Shown here: positions 11,968 to 23,484 of the stretch, piece by piece
Position numbering within the stretch: the first letter of the stretch is position 1
Layout: every line of letters starts with the position of its first letter
Origin: Hermatobates lingyangjiaoensis
Taxonomy: Eukaryota > Arthropoda > Insecta > Hemiptera > Hermatobatidae
Direction of reading: 5' to 3'
DNA length: 64,000 nucleotides
NCBI GenBank assembly: GCA_026182355.1
Contig: JAPFBL010000003.1
Span: forward strand, 558,001 to 622,000
The notes under the pieces: model-generated
The model's input: the letters and a program-made list of their open reading frames with translations, nothing else
Told to the model about the DNA's origin: nothing
The model's database searches: none
Program-made: the position numbers and the translations under genes

Positions 11968-12847
11968 AAGATTAATTACTAAAAAGAATTTTTTTAGACG
12001 GAATTTATTGATATTCATCTATTTTCTCAACAGGGATAACAGATAATTGTGAGCGGCCAGGTTAGCTCAGTGGCAATGTCTCTGAACTGGTGGGTCCAGG
12101 GTTCGACACCCACTCTGGTCCTCAATTTATTCGCATCGGAGGTGAATAAATCTGAGCACATCGTCCCTCGGAAAGGACGTTAAACCATCGGTACTGAGCC
12201 TGTAAAATGTCAGGTGAGCAAAATTTAGGGCTTCATGATGCATGATGATGATGATCATTATTTAGCATCATGATGCTTCCAATAGTGCAGGCGTAACAAG
12301 TTCACAAAACTTAAAGGTACTTCGGACCAACATACACACACACAGGAGTTCTAAAACAATGATTCCTTAAGAAATACGAATCATTTTGTTTTAGGAAAAA
12401 ACATTACATAAAGTGTTTAATACAAGACAAATATCTTTGCATATCTGCATCTTGCTTTAGCAGTCAGGTAACTTTGCTCAGTTGATATAGGGGTGAAAGG
12501 TTGCGACCTCCTGGGGTGGCCAGTTTTCACAAAGTATTGATTTGAAGGTACTCTGCCATTATTATATAGGGTCTGAAAAGGTCCCTTCACTCATCTAATT
12601 TGCAACACAATAGCGATATTGAAGTTATAGGGAACACCAGGGTAAGTTGAAAGTTCACATGCTAACTTTATTCTCAAGCTTTCTTATACTATACATATAT
12701 TTTTACAGTTTGGAGTAAAGTTTTTCGAATGATCTTATTTATTATTTCTATGAAAATAAAAAGCTAGGCTCCTTCTAAAATTAATTACTAAGAAGAAATT
12801 ATGTATAGGAAATTTACTGAAATTCATCTATTTCCTCAACAGGGAAA
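11968..12847. repeat. Pair of about 70-bp direct repeats flanking the SINE region
   Basis: Positions 11968-12038 and 12779-12847 share ATTAATTACTAA, GAATTTATTGA/GAAATTTACTGA, ATTCATCTATTT and CTCAACAGGGA in the same order. They are diverged, about 80% by eye. They may be remnants of an older tandem duplication or of a repeat family; nothing shows they are target duplications. Confidence 0.6.
12053..12240 (+). mobile_element. tRNA-derived SINE, copy 1
   Basis: Begins GGCCAGGTTAGCTCAGTGG, which contains an A-box (TAGCTCAGTGG). About 50 bp later comes a B-box (GGGTTCGACAC) and the 3' side of an acceptor-like stem (TCTGGTCC). The tail shared with other copies follows: TTTATTCGC, GGTGAATAAATCTGAG, GGACGTTAAACC, GAGCCTGT and GTCAGG. 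The tail is shortened relative to the 27.4 and 56.3 kb copies. RNA polymerase III transcription would be expected for an active copy. Confidence 0.85.
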
Positions 12848-14474
12848 AGTTGAATAAAAACCAACAAGAGTGGTCAGCACATAACATCACTATATCTAAA
12901 CGTATTATATAAACAATTAATTTAATTTATTAATACAAATTATTTAAACTCACGACTTAAAAAAATTATTATTATTATAATTATTAAAATGTTATCATTA
13001 AGTATTAATAATAATTAAGTATTAAATTATTAATAATGTTGTTATTAATTATATTAATTATATTAAATTATAATTAATTATATTAAATTATATTAATTTT
13101 CATCGGAATTAGTTTCAATTTTCCCAATTAGATGAAATCAAATATTAAATGCTTATCTTTTCAGTAACATAAATGAATTATAACATCGAAATTATAACTT
13201 CATATTGAGAATAAACATCTGGAACAGTTATATACATGTTCATGGAACAATATGTAAATAATATAAATAATTATTACATTGCATTTTATATTTTGTGCAG
13301 TACTTTTGTTCAAAATGGTATGAATGGCTTGGTCATTTATATTAAAACTGACAAGTACAGTAGGTTACAAATTTTTGATAAAAGTTCATTGTCCTTTACT
13401 TAGCCGTTAAGGGTAAAAACATTTTCTGAAGTCATTAAAAGCACCATGCTGTTCTTTCCCATCCCCGTAATTTCAACAACAAATCATGCAATTCAAGGTT
13501 TCAAAAAGTTCCATTTTTAGGCACAATTTCATCATCATCCTTCATGCGGTAAACTCTATCGTGCCCGTAAGCATTCAGAACGTAAGTCACAAATCATACA
13601 AATTATTTCATAACAAACCTTCCAGTGTTTTAGTTAATACTGTTTTTAGTTTCATTTAATTTTAAAATTTGAACACTCTATATAGTAATAAAATGCCTAA
13701 GACCATATTTTTTGCCAGAAAGAAAATAGTTTTCTCATGAAGGAAAACAGGCCAAAAACAACTCAAAACATCTGCAATATAGTCTCCAAGTTTTGGTGAA
13801 ATATGAACTTGACATCAAATGTTGTGACCTCTTGATACACATATAATCTACTCATGGACTGCAACAGCTAGACTAATTGTCACACAGTGTGTTTTTAAAG
13901 AAAAAAAAAATTATATTTAGTCTTAATATTAAAATTTCTCCTTAATCAGAAAAGAATACCAACACATTCAAATGAGAAGAAGTCTAATTTATATACAGTC
14001 CAATATTTAGAGAGTTCGTCAGTCAATTATATCTTATAACTTAATTCAACCTTATTTGAGTTAATTTAAAAGCTTGGAGCAAAGACCACGTATGGTACTC
14101 ACAGGGTTAATCTATATAGCTATTCTCCATTAAAGTGTGGAAGATTCATGCTACATAATAAGTTCTTCTAACATTCAATATTATCATCAATAAATATAAC
14201 ATGTAGTATCTCTGTACCCTAGGTGTCTGTTATCCATCGTCCTATCTGTATGTTGTGTCTGGACAATCGCTAGCTCTATAGAAATGGTAAAACAACATCC
14301 AATTTGAATAGAAGTCTTGCTTTCTAGCAAATTTTCCTGGTTGAGATATTATATAAATTCACAGATTTTTCTTAAACAATTTAAAAACTCTTCGTTGATA
14401 TTTGAAAACCAAAAATTAGACTAATCTTTAAACGCAAAGACAGATAGTTGAGTTACATTCAAAGTGGTACTCAC
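12241..14474. other. AT-rich sequence, putative intron or intergenic
   Basis: Includes a highly repetitive TTAATTATATTAA stretch at about 12955-13100. No exon-like or transposon-end signal recognised up to the candidate exon. Confidence 0.4.
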
Positions 14475-14535
14475 GTCATGCTTTGCTGTGGAGCCACCAT
14501 ATCAACGAGTCTGCATCCTCTGCCCCCATCCGGAT
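14475..14535 (-). CDS. Candidate internal exon of an unidentified host gene
   Basis: On the minus strand a pyrimidine-rich acceptor TTTTTGTGTTTCAG is followed by 61 bp and a strong donor GTGAGTACC. Composition inside is about 56% GC, far above the AT-rich flanks. One of three frames is open throughout and reads PDGGRGCRLVDMVAPQQSM; of the others, one has an internal stop and one a stop at its end. In the open frame the exon would start after one base of a split codon and end with two bases of one. I do not recognise the protein. No neighbouring exon was found in the window, so introns on both sides would be long. It could also be a fortuitous patch. Confidence 0.4.
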
Positions 14536-15439
14536 CTGAAACACAAAAACTTCTAAATAACATTCAAACTTATTTACTAAGGCGACTTGAAACAGGCTCT
14601 ATGTTAAAATAAACAATAGCATTTATACAGTAACTAGATGGATATAAAATCCAGTTATCATATCAACATCCAGAAAATTTCAGAGGTTAATATTACCTAA
14701 CTTATGTCAATTCCAAGATATCCAACTATCTTAATATTTCATTTTGAACGAAATGATGGGTAGATTAAATTACTTAGTCAATGTTGGGAACAAATGAAGT
14801 GATTAAGTTAATTATTTAATTTAACCCAGGGAGAATATCCTGGTAGTTACAAAAAGTTTACTGAAATTTAAGCCTACTACTTTACAGAAATTTTCAAAAA
14901 GCGTACAATATAACTAAAATAAATATATATTTATATATAATTGAGCACAAGAAAATGCTGATAAAGACACAAGTGGTTTGGACTTCATTGATTGCTTCAC
15001 ACGTTTAATTGTGATTTTTCTGCTGCTGTCTGTTTAATACTCATGTTTTAATAATAATGTTTAATTTAATAATCATGTTTTATTAATCCCTTGTACATTA
15101 CTTCATTTGTTTATACTCTATGTATGGCTTATCAGAAATTGATCTATTAGACTGAAAGCTCGTTTATTAACAGTAATTTTAGATTTATTTATTTAACTTT
15201 TACAATATAGTGTTGTTGTCAAAGATCTAGTTCTATTTTAGTAAATGTCCCTTGAACAACTAATTTAGGATTTGACTCCTGAGCAACGTCAGATAGTTAG
15301 GAGACTCTCACAAAACAGCTACAATGTCATAAATACAGAAGCTTCTGTATACTTCAGTCAAACATGCATTCAAGAAGATTTACTGCCTATCTGTGCACAT
15401 ATTTAAAAAAAAAACATTAAAAATTAATATATGCATATG
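14536..15439. other. AT-rich sequence without recognisable features
   Basis: If 14475-14535 is an exon, this is intron on its upstream side (minus strand). No other signal seen. Confidence 0.4.
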
Positions 15440-15527
15440 AACAAATCAATGATCAAACTACAATAAGAAATGGGAAAGACCTTAGTCTTTCTTTCCCATT
15501 TCTTATTGTGGTTTGAACATTGATATA
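15440..15527. repeat. Imperfect palindrome, arms about 40 bp
   Basis: The left arm has ATCAATGATCAAACTACAA then TAAGAAATGGGAAAGAC. The right arm is the near-complement: GTCTTTCTTTCCCATTTCTT then ATTGTGGTTTGAACATTGAT. A 4-bp spacer separates them, with a few mismatches and a 4-base insertion. A related palindrome with the same ATCAATGATCAAAC ends lies at 49808-49877, so this is a dispersed family, plausibly Penelope-like terminal sequence. Confidence 0.75.
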
Positions 15528-15589
15528 TTGCTATATAGATAGATGTTGGGTGCTAGAAATTCCCCCAGTCTTAACTTCATCAGATGATT

Positions 15590-16200
15590 TTCCCAAGTTT
15601 ATTTTTTATTTTATTTTAGTTCATTTTGTTATGTCAACTATTTTTTGTTTCATTATATGTTCTTTTTTAGTATACTTATTAACTTCCTCAAATAAATTGT
15701 TTTTATTATTCACACATCAGCACTCTATTGTTTAGTTTTTACTTGATTTTTTTCTGTTGTAGTCTCTCTCATTAGTTCCCACTTCAACCTTAATTTTTAA
15801 TTTATGATTTTATCCTCTCTATTTTCTTCTCTTCCTTTCTCTCCTCTTTCACTTAAATACTCTCATTTTCCATTTACTCATTGCTTAAACTGGTCCACGA
15901 TGGTAAGGGGGATACACTCTGTGTGTCTTTGTATCGGTCAGTGGACGCTTTCACGTCTCCACTCCTATTTCTTCTTCTCCTTTGTTGAAGACGGTAAGAG
16001 TCAAAATGATCGAGAATCGTGGATGTTGGTCTCTTTTTTGTGTTTTCTAGTTGTAACTTTAATTATACATATAAACCACACAGTTAGAAATCAGATATAG
16101 ACGAAGATTTTTAACCGAAACAAGTGGTCCTCGATAGAGGCAAATTCTTTTTCTGAATTCTTATTGTGGCTAAGACGTTGGTTCTTATTTTATATATTTA
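15590..16200. repeat. Pyrimidine-rich block, possibly the body of the same repeat
   Basis: Strongly T/C-biased from about 15595 to 15890, then a less biased patch with GTTGAAGACGG and ATCGAGAATCG, and AACCGAAACAAG near 16115. A complementary purine-rich version (31900-32040) follows related sequence at 31.8 kb. No coding evidence. Confidence 0.4.
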
Positions 16201-17806
16201 TTGTGAGACATATATATAATATAGATTTTACGCCCAATATAGCGTAATTCCTTCTTTTTTTTTATTTAAAAAAATGGAACTTTTCATATGAACAAGGTTT
16301 TGGCAGTGAAATTTCAATTTGACCCCGGACAAATTCGTTCCTTTAAAAAATTGTAATGTTTTATGAATGAAATATTGCAACAACGTCCACTTGTATTTAA
16401 ATATTATTCTTTCATTCCTTCATCGAACCTTTCAATATCTGCTAACACAAATAGGTAGGGAGTCTTGAGGTATTCCAACTCATGCACGTAGTCAAAGTTA
16501 TTCAATTTGAAGATAGGATTTGAAGGAAGGAGTCGCTGAAGCTAGTCTCTTTGATAAGCTTCAAAGTTTGCTCACTAGACATGCCATTAGAAGCAGGAAG
16601 GACTACGGCGTCTCTGATATCGCTGTCAATGTGGCTGGCTGATAGCCTCGAGTTCGTGATATCGACCAACTAAGGTCGTAACAACATGCATTAATCAAAA
16701 TCGACCTTGGTCACACATTTTCTCTTTTCCGCTGTTATTATATCGTAGAGTTTATTTTTTCTTATACTTTTGTTTGTGAACATAAGACAATGGTTTTTTT
16801 TTCTCTTAACAGTTGAACATGTGCAATTATATTGAAATACTCCTACAGTTATATATAAGTACAAATTATATCCATTTACAAGTTATTTTTATCGCTTGAA
16901 AAACGACTTTTTTTTCTTACAATCTTAAAAAATAACGATTAGGGTTATAATAAATATAATATTAATTAATAAAGGTAATTATTATACAATAAATATATGT
17001 AAACAAAAACTAATAACACGTTAGGTTTTTTACTTATTCAGTTTTTATGTATATAATAATTAATTATTTTCCCTCCAAATGAACCCAAACCACAAACTAG
17101 TATTTTATAGTTACATAAATCAGGCAAAAAATAAAATCAAATTAAAGAACTTTGAACAAAAAAAGAAAAACCAAGTTATCTGCAGAGTTAATCGATTATA
17201 CATATCATAGAGATCTTAATATACCAAAAAATAAAGTTTTTTTTAGTATACCAAAAGCGTATATTAGTATATTAGCAACATTGTTAATATACTACATATT
17301 CATATTAATGACGACAAAGTGGATTTCAAGATTTTACCGCATTTGTACAATCCTATGTGTGTATGAATCAATTTTCGACAAATTCATGACACCGGTTTCT
17401 ACATTGTATCTTTGTTTTGTAACTCTAAGGAAGTGAGGTTAAAAAATGGTGACCAGCCAGCCATTCATAGTATCATAATGAAATTTACCAACAAATACTT
17501 GTTATTTAGGGAGTGAACAAGCTGTTCGACATTGTTGTAGCATGGGGTCATGTAATATTCTTCAACACAGACTTCTAAAGAAATAAAAATATATTTATAT
17601 ATTTCCTAGTAAATACAACTTGTTTTTATGTATTTGATATTTATGTATTTATATATTTATGTATCATTCTCACCAATATTTATTGGTTGTGCAAACAATC
17701 TGTAATATGGTATGATCTTAATTTCATGAGCATGAACATTTGAAAAGTGCAGTATTACGCTAAAAATGACAGCTATTAATTTTTTCCAACTTACTAGGCA
17801 TATAAT
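16201..17806. other. AT-rich sequence without recognisable features
   Basis: The plus frame at 17152-17436 has no recognisable domain or splice context. Confidence 0.4.
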
Positions 17807-18518
17807 AACTAAACTTAACTAACAAAAACTTACTCTAATTACTGACCGGTGAAACGAAATATAATACGTATTAAGGAATAATGATTTTTTTCTTTATAAT
17901 TTAATTTATCACTTTGATATTGTTTTTATAAACTTTCTTTTATCTTTATTTTGTTAATAAAAAATGTTTGCGAGGTCTATTGATCTAAATATACAAAGCT
18001 TATGGTGTCATAAAACAATATTTACTTCCACTTCTTGTGTTCTAAGGACCCATGAAATTATTACAATATGTTCGGAAGTTAATAAATATTAAACTTCATA
18101 TTTTTATGATATCAGAAGAGTGTAAAAAAGAAGTTCCTGGTTTGACATAATATAGGTACTATAAACTATGTTCCTGTATTTCTACAATAGAACAAAGAAA
18201 ATAGTTTTTCTCCTCAAAACTGATTCATTTAGAATCCAATTGGATAATTACACCAAAATTCACTCCAATCCGTATACTTGTATCTGACACTATCTATTAA
18301 AAACAAAACAAATTAGTTCATTAAAGTAATTGAGTTAAGCAAGTTTACTTTTTAATTAAATTCATTTAATTATTAATTTACTTTAAATTAACTAAACTTA
18401 ACTAACAAAAACTTACTCTAATTACTGACCGGTAAAATGAAATATAATACGTATTAAGGAATAATGATTTTTTCTTTATAATTTAATTTATCACTTTGAT
18501 ATTGTTTTTATAAACTTT
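17807..18518 (+). repeat. Two 130-bp direct repeats, nearly identical
   Basis: 17807-17936 and 18390-18518 run in parallel from AACTAAACTTAACTAAC through GACCGGT, ATAATACGTATTAAGG and TATTGTTTTTATAAACTTT. They differ by only a few substitutions and one length change in a T-run. The spacer of about 450 bp is not repeated. This looks like a recent local duplication. Confidence 0.9.
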
Positions 18519-18984
18519 TAAGTGAAGCTAAAGAAATAGATAATATAATTAACTGTATAAGCTCCAGGACACTTAACTTATAAGACATTATATGGCATCC
18601 CAAATATATTTCACTCTATTTAATGACTCTCTTAAATTGAATTCAAATATACTAATTTAAACAAATAATTTAAAAGTAATGAAAATTAAAATTATTGAGG
18701 GAATTGTCACCAATCAAGAAGAATAATACAACCTTTAAGCCTTTTATTGGATTGGCACCAGTGTCAACCATGACGTCAGGTCACGATCACAGATGGGACA
18801 TTGGCACATTATCTAGTCTGGAAGATAGGTTTTCGATTTCTTATCTCCTAACCGAACGGTTATAGCCTGAGCTAGGATGATCGCCTCAGCACTTAAGTAA
18901 TGTTATGTTTCCTAAGGGCCATAAAAGTATTACAAGTTCTAAGCTCCTTTGTAGAACAATCTCTGTTATCACCACTTCAACCTC

Positions 18985-19062
18985 AAATTGAGGTCATAGG
19001 TGTGGTATAGTGGATATATTGATGGTCGTCTAACCGAAATTTACCCTTCAAATCCTGGTCAT
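18985..19062 (+). repeat. Degenerate tRNA-like sequence
   Basis: A-box-like TGGTATAGTGG is followed about 35 bp later by B-box-like CTTCAAATCCTGG. The acceptor stem does not pair well, so this is a decayed tRNA copy or SINE head rather than a functional tRNA gene. Confidence 0.3.
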
Positions 19063-19130
19063 TACCCTACAATTGTTATGATATATAAAATGTTATTATA
19101 CTATTTTTCTTTTTTATCGAGGTTTGGTCT

Positions 19131-19227
19131 AGCTTCAAAAACACAACACCTTTAAGCCGACATTTCGTTTATATTTGTAGACATCTTCAGGGCTACGTCG
19201 GCTTAAAGGTGTTGTATTTTTGAAGCT
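19131..19227 (-). repeat. 31-bp-arm inverted repeat with hammerhead-like core
   Basis: Arms 19131-19161 and 19197-19227 are complementary with one mismatch. Read on the minus strand, the loop side holds CTGAAGA, then GTCTACAAATATAAAC, then GAAA and GTCGGCTT, which pairs with AAGCCGAC upstream. This is the order of a hammerhead ribozyme core (CUGANGA, stem II, GAAA). Stem II pairs imperfectly here, so activity is doubtful. Penelope-like elements are known to carry such motifs. Confidence 0.6.
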
Positions 19228-20229
19228 AAACATAACATCGATAAACAAGGAATAGTGTTAAATATATGTGGGCGAGATAAGGAAAACATTACAATGTTAT
19301 ATACATCGCTCTTTGGAGAATGTAGTATTATGTACAGTATATACACTGTCTACTAATTTTATATTACTGACTATAGTGTATATTAAGAATAACTTTCTAC
19401 CATTTACTCTACAGGAAATTCAAAATTAAAAAAAAACATTATATAACCTCTCTTGATATACCGATATAATGAAGTTAATATTATCAATTTAGAGTAGTTG
19501 AGGAACTTATTATGGCTACTGAGCCATTCAAATTGAGAAAGCTAAAAGAGAATTTATACTACACGTATAAAAAAAGAGATGTTCAAACAAAACAGATGAC
19601 TGCAAACACCAATCAAATGAACCATTTAAAAGAACAGTTCGGCTATAAAATTTAGAATACTTTTAAGTCTTGAAGTAGTAAACAGTTTCCAAACATGATA
19701 TTGATAAATATTACCATTCTCTCAAGTGTTAGTTATTGTTTCCTTAACATCATTCCGTACAACCATATGTGCATAAAGCAACTGGATGCTCAAAATATGC
19801 AATTTAAACAACAAATTAATCATATGACAGGTTTCAAGTGCAAGAGAAAAAGTGGTGGGGTTATATCTGGGGTGATGACGTCACGGTTGGTGGTGGCGAA
19901 ACGTCGTGGACCGCGTCCAACGCCAACCGGAAAATTAGAATTATTATTAAAAGCTTTCTTTGAGTCAGCCCCCATGTGACCCGGCTAGCCCAGTGGCCTT
20001 AATAGCGCCTTCACTATATGCTTCTTAAGCTCTCAATTTAACACATCGCTGTTTATTTTTTTAAAAAAAAAATGTTAAATAATATCCATTTTAAACTATT
20101 GCAACCAAATACATCAAATGGTTAGTGATTTCTTCAACTTTATTAATTAAATTATCCTTAACTTTTACCAGAAAAGACAACATTGTTTTCAATGTTGAAA
20201 AGTGGGAGGACATTGTTTGGGAAGGGTTG
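19228..20229. other. No supported gene; one unrecognised frame
   Basis: A plus frame at 19695-19979 ends in a GC-richer part with the basic translation VVAKRRGPRPTPTGK. I recognise no domain. Directly after it, CCGGCTAGCCCAGTGG near 19982 looks like a tRNA-type A-box, so this could be SINE-adjacent sequence. The rest is AT-rich. Confidence 0.3.
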
Positions 20230-20320
20230 TAAAGGCGTTGATCCCAAGCCTCCAAAATGTCAAGCAGCCCTTAAAGACACCCACTCAGATAAACTTGAGC
20301 ATTCCCAGGAAAATTAAGGT
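20230..20320 (+). repeat. SINE tail fragment
   Basis: Matches the body of the SINE copies: GATCCCAAGCCT, AATGTCAAG, CTTAAAGA-ACCCACTC and ACTTGAGCA, in order. The tRNA-like head is missing. Confidence 0.5.
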
Positions 20321-20784
20321 CTCAAGTAGAACGACCTTGATGAGCATATTAAATGATAAGTTTTAGCACACATATACAGTGGACTTACTATTGATAATAT
20401 TTATTTTAACTCCACAAAAATACGATGAATTGAAATAAACACGTTAGTTTCAAGCATTTTTTTAATTAGCATTAGTGCACTAGCATGCATATGTTATTTT
20501 CAATAAAAAAATATTATTTTTAAAATAAAAAATCCGTTTAAAATATAATACTGTTCATCAGTTCTAGTTTACTAGAGGTAAGAAAGAAATAAACAGAAGC
20601 TGATTTGTTTGAATGGATGACAATCTCACCCAAATGCAAGGAATGTATGCATCTGTAGATAGTAAACACGACAGTGAAATGCCTTGACTTAAACAGTACA
20701 GGAATGAAATGAGCTATTTTAACACCCTATAAGCAGTAAGAAATGGTATTAATCAAAGAAATATTATTTATTATACAATAGTTT
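20321..20784. other. AT-rich sequence without recognisable features
   Basis: Nothing beyond AT-rich low complexity was seen. Confidence 0.4.
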
Positions 20785-21120
20785 TTACTTTACTAAGTAA
20801 AGTATAGCTAGCCATGCTGAAAACAAAACGATTCAAAGATTTTTATTGTTTGAAAGTGAAATAATTTTTTGTTTATAATGCCAATATGTGTGGGTGGATA
20901 AGAATGCATACAGCTTGCGGACACCTTAAGCTCATACCGTTAGATGGATTTCTAATTGAATATCTCTTTTAGGTAGTATAGGCGACTTGCAAAGTTATTC
21001 AGTAATATTGCATCATGGCAAAGTTACTTAATTGTACTTTTTTTTTTTCTTGAACTACCACCTGCAGTGAATTAAATTTTAGATTAGGCATTAACTGAAA
21101 ACAATCTACAATTTTTCAGG
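20785..21120 (-). repeat. Degenerate family A terminus, inverted
   Basis: Begins with a shortened terminal palindrome, TTTACTTTACTAAGTAAAG, then TATAGC. A weakly preserved GTGTGGGTGG patch and a block resembling the family's GTTTGTGGACAC segment follow. Strongly diverged. Confidence 0.5.
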
Positions 21121-21570
21121 CACAGAAAAGTCAGCGTTGCATAAAATGTTAACATTTTAAATTAAGATGGATAAGCAAGTTTGTGAACACAATATTGGCG
21201 TACCATTTGAGGAACTCTGATGAAATTATAATCTTACATACACAGATGAGAAAACGATAATTGGCTATACATATTTTTTTTTTTGCCAAAATTGAATCAT
21301 CAGAGTGTGCTATGTAGTGCAATATGAAAATTCCAAAAATATATTCTTTCTACTGAAATACAGACTATGGAATATTAAAATGTATACATAGTACTCATAT
21401 AAAATTAGTATTTTACGAAGAATTTCATAAACTAACTAATTTATTTCAAGGATTTTGAACCATGGAAAATAAAATTGAACCCTGTAAAACTGAATAAACT
21501 TTTGATAATGGTAACCTGCTACTAATTGTCGGTATTGCTTATATTAACTTGTTATCAGAATCAAACCAAA

Positions 21571-22344
21571 AAGTTATTAATAGAGGAAATGTTTTGTCTG
21601 TACATTGTTTATAACTGACTCATTTAAAGTTATCTTTACGTTTCATAAATTAGAAAAACCGAATCCGCCCTTAGAAAAATTTCTGTCTGCCTGTCTGTCT
21701 ATCGGTTTGTCCACAAAATTTTGACACAAGTAAACTCAGCCACCATAAGGCATAGATAGCAAGGTGAAACATTGATAGTAAATTTCTGTATGTCTAACTT
21801 AAAATCTAAGCATTGAATAGATTGGAAATTCAACGTAGAAGCGAAGTTCTGAACTTTGAAGCCTTGTTTGATTGGCTAGCTATACAAACATGTTTATTTT
21901 GGAAATATACAGACGAAGCAAGCAGGTATTGTTAGCTGATTTTAATTTAATTTGCGTTTCAGCTCCCAACAAGAGTATATTGACAAGGTGTTTCCCATAG
22001 TTCAAGACCTACTATCTATTCAAAATAAATGGCTTTGCGAACGAGCAATTATCAACCTCTACTAATGAAGAGGCAGGAAAAATCAACAAACAAGTTTTTA
22101 CACTATATCAAGCAAAAGAAAGAACTTACAAGTTAAAAAACAGATGAGGAAGCAGTTCATTATTCAAATGAATTTCATGACTCTTTGACTGTTCCTGAAC
22201 TCCCTGCTCATGAGTAAAAACTTAAAGTAGGGGCACCAATCATGCTGCGATTTAGTATCAGTAACAAATTTCATCTTACGAAACTTCGAAGAAATTATAG
22301 ATGTTTTGATAAGGTAACCGTCAAAGACGGACCCGTTTTTCTAG
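21571..22344 (+). mobile_element. Helitron, decayed, with intact 3' hairpin and CTAG end
   Basis: The 3' end has the Helitron signature: a short hairpin CCGTCAAAGACGG, eight bases, then CTAG followed by T (end at 22344). The 5' part shares GTTTTGTCTGTACATTG, ACTGACTCATTT, a GTCTGCCTGTCTGTC run and TCCACAAAA with the Helitron at 62111. The interior carries frame-broken pieces of the RepHel helicase domain. The exact 5' base is approximate because no clear TC start is kept. Confidence 0.75.
22035..22260 (+). pseudogene. RepHel helicase C-terminal relic
   Basis: Translated fragments, in shifting frames, follow the end of the Pif1-like helicase of Helitrons. They read ERAII, then the INKQVFTLYQAKERTYK region, then EAVHYSNEFHDSL, then LPAHE-stop-KLKVGAPIML. 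In active proteins this segment reads roughly ERAIL...IN...EFLNSL...GLPPH.L.LK.G.PIMLLRNL. Stops and frameshifts make it non-coding. Confidence 0.65.
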
Positions 22345-22762
22345 TCAAATTAAAAAAATCAAAATGTGATATGTTTTTAATGAGTTCATTTAATATGTAA
22401 AAATTATAAAATTATTAAAGGAAATATCATGGTGAAGTATAACATATAATTATAACATCTGATGGATGTGTTCTTTACAACCTAGATGTGAAAATTACGA
22501 AGCTCCTTTTTTTACCAAACTAATCAATTAAGCAATAGTACAATACTTTTTTGCAAAAAAAATACGTATTACAGTTGAAAATAAGAATAAGACCTAAATA
22601 TGCCATATTAATGTAATATAATGCTTTGAACTTTAATAATTAATTACACCATGTTTTTTAATAAGTTGTACTATAAGCTGTATAAGCTATATCTTTTTAA
22701 CAATCCATTTAAATATGAACTGTCTCTTTTAGCATATACGTGACTATTTTTTTGGTTTGTTA
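22345..22762. other. AT-rich sequence between transposons
   Basis: No recognisable feature. Confidence 0.45.
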
Positions 22763-22770
22763 CTATAAAT

Positions 22771-23151
22771 CAGTGCTCTTCAACCTTTTTTCATAGCGAC
22801 ACACTTTGCATTTTCTAAATTTTTTCCGACCCCTAGGGACAAAAATAAAAATTTAGTAAAATTTTTAATGCAGAAATTAAGTAGATAAAAAAAATGACAG
22901 ATGTGCTTGCATATTCTGGCACAATAGATCGAATCTTGGTTTGATTTTGGTGATGACAGGTCTCAGTAATGATTCCATATCTAACATAAGTATAACAGAA
23001 CAATAAATAGAAATCACGTGAAATCAATATTCTCATGTTTGAAATGTTTATATATCAATCCATTCACAATGTATTTGGAGCATCTCGTGACCCCCATTGT
23101 GCCCTATCGCAACCCACCTGGGGGTCAGGACACTCCGATTGAAGAGCCCTG
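22771..23151. mobile_element. hAT-type MITE with perfect 8-bp target duplication
   Basis: The element starts CAGTGCTCTTCAACC and ends GATTGAAGAGCCCTG, which are inverted copies of each other (CAG.GCTCTTCAA on both ends). It is flanked on both sides by the identical octamer CTATAAAT (22763-22770 and 23152-23159). An 8-bp duplication with CAG...CTG ends is diagnostic of hAT elements. At 381 bp it has no transposase, so it moved by another element's enzyme. Confidence 0.92.
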
Positions 23152-23159
23152 CTATAAAT

Positions 23160-23484
23160 TATACTATAATTTTGAAGAAAAAAACAAGTTTAAACATTTT
23201 TGTAGACCATACATTTTCAGGTCAACTGAATCAATTATTGAAGAGGTGTGGCTACCAGATGCATTTGATAAAAAAAAAAATCTATTTTCTCCGTATTCCT
23301 ATATTTGTTTATATTTCGTTATAGTTCTCTATGTTATATTTTCAATATGTTTTCTACACTTAGTCCTAGAGCAAATGTAAAGGCTCAGCCTAACCTTTAG
23401 GGGAAAAAAAATAACAATGAAAGGTACCTGCCTTCTAATATGAAACAGATGTACCCCATACTCACCCACGTCCATCCTATTCCC
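23160..23484. other. AT-rich sequence without recognisable features
   Basis: The frame crossing 23018-23380 runs out of the MITE into flanking sequence and is accidental. Confidence 0.45.

Noticed and set aside
23018..23380. 120-codon plus frame
   Set aside because: It begins inside the hAT MITE and runs across its end into unrelated flank.
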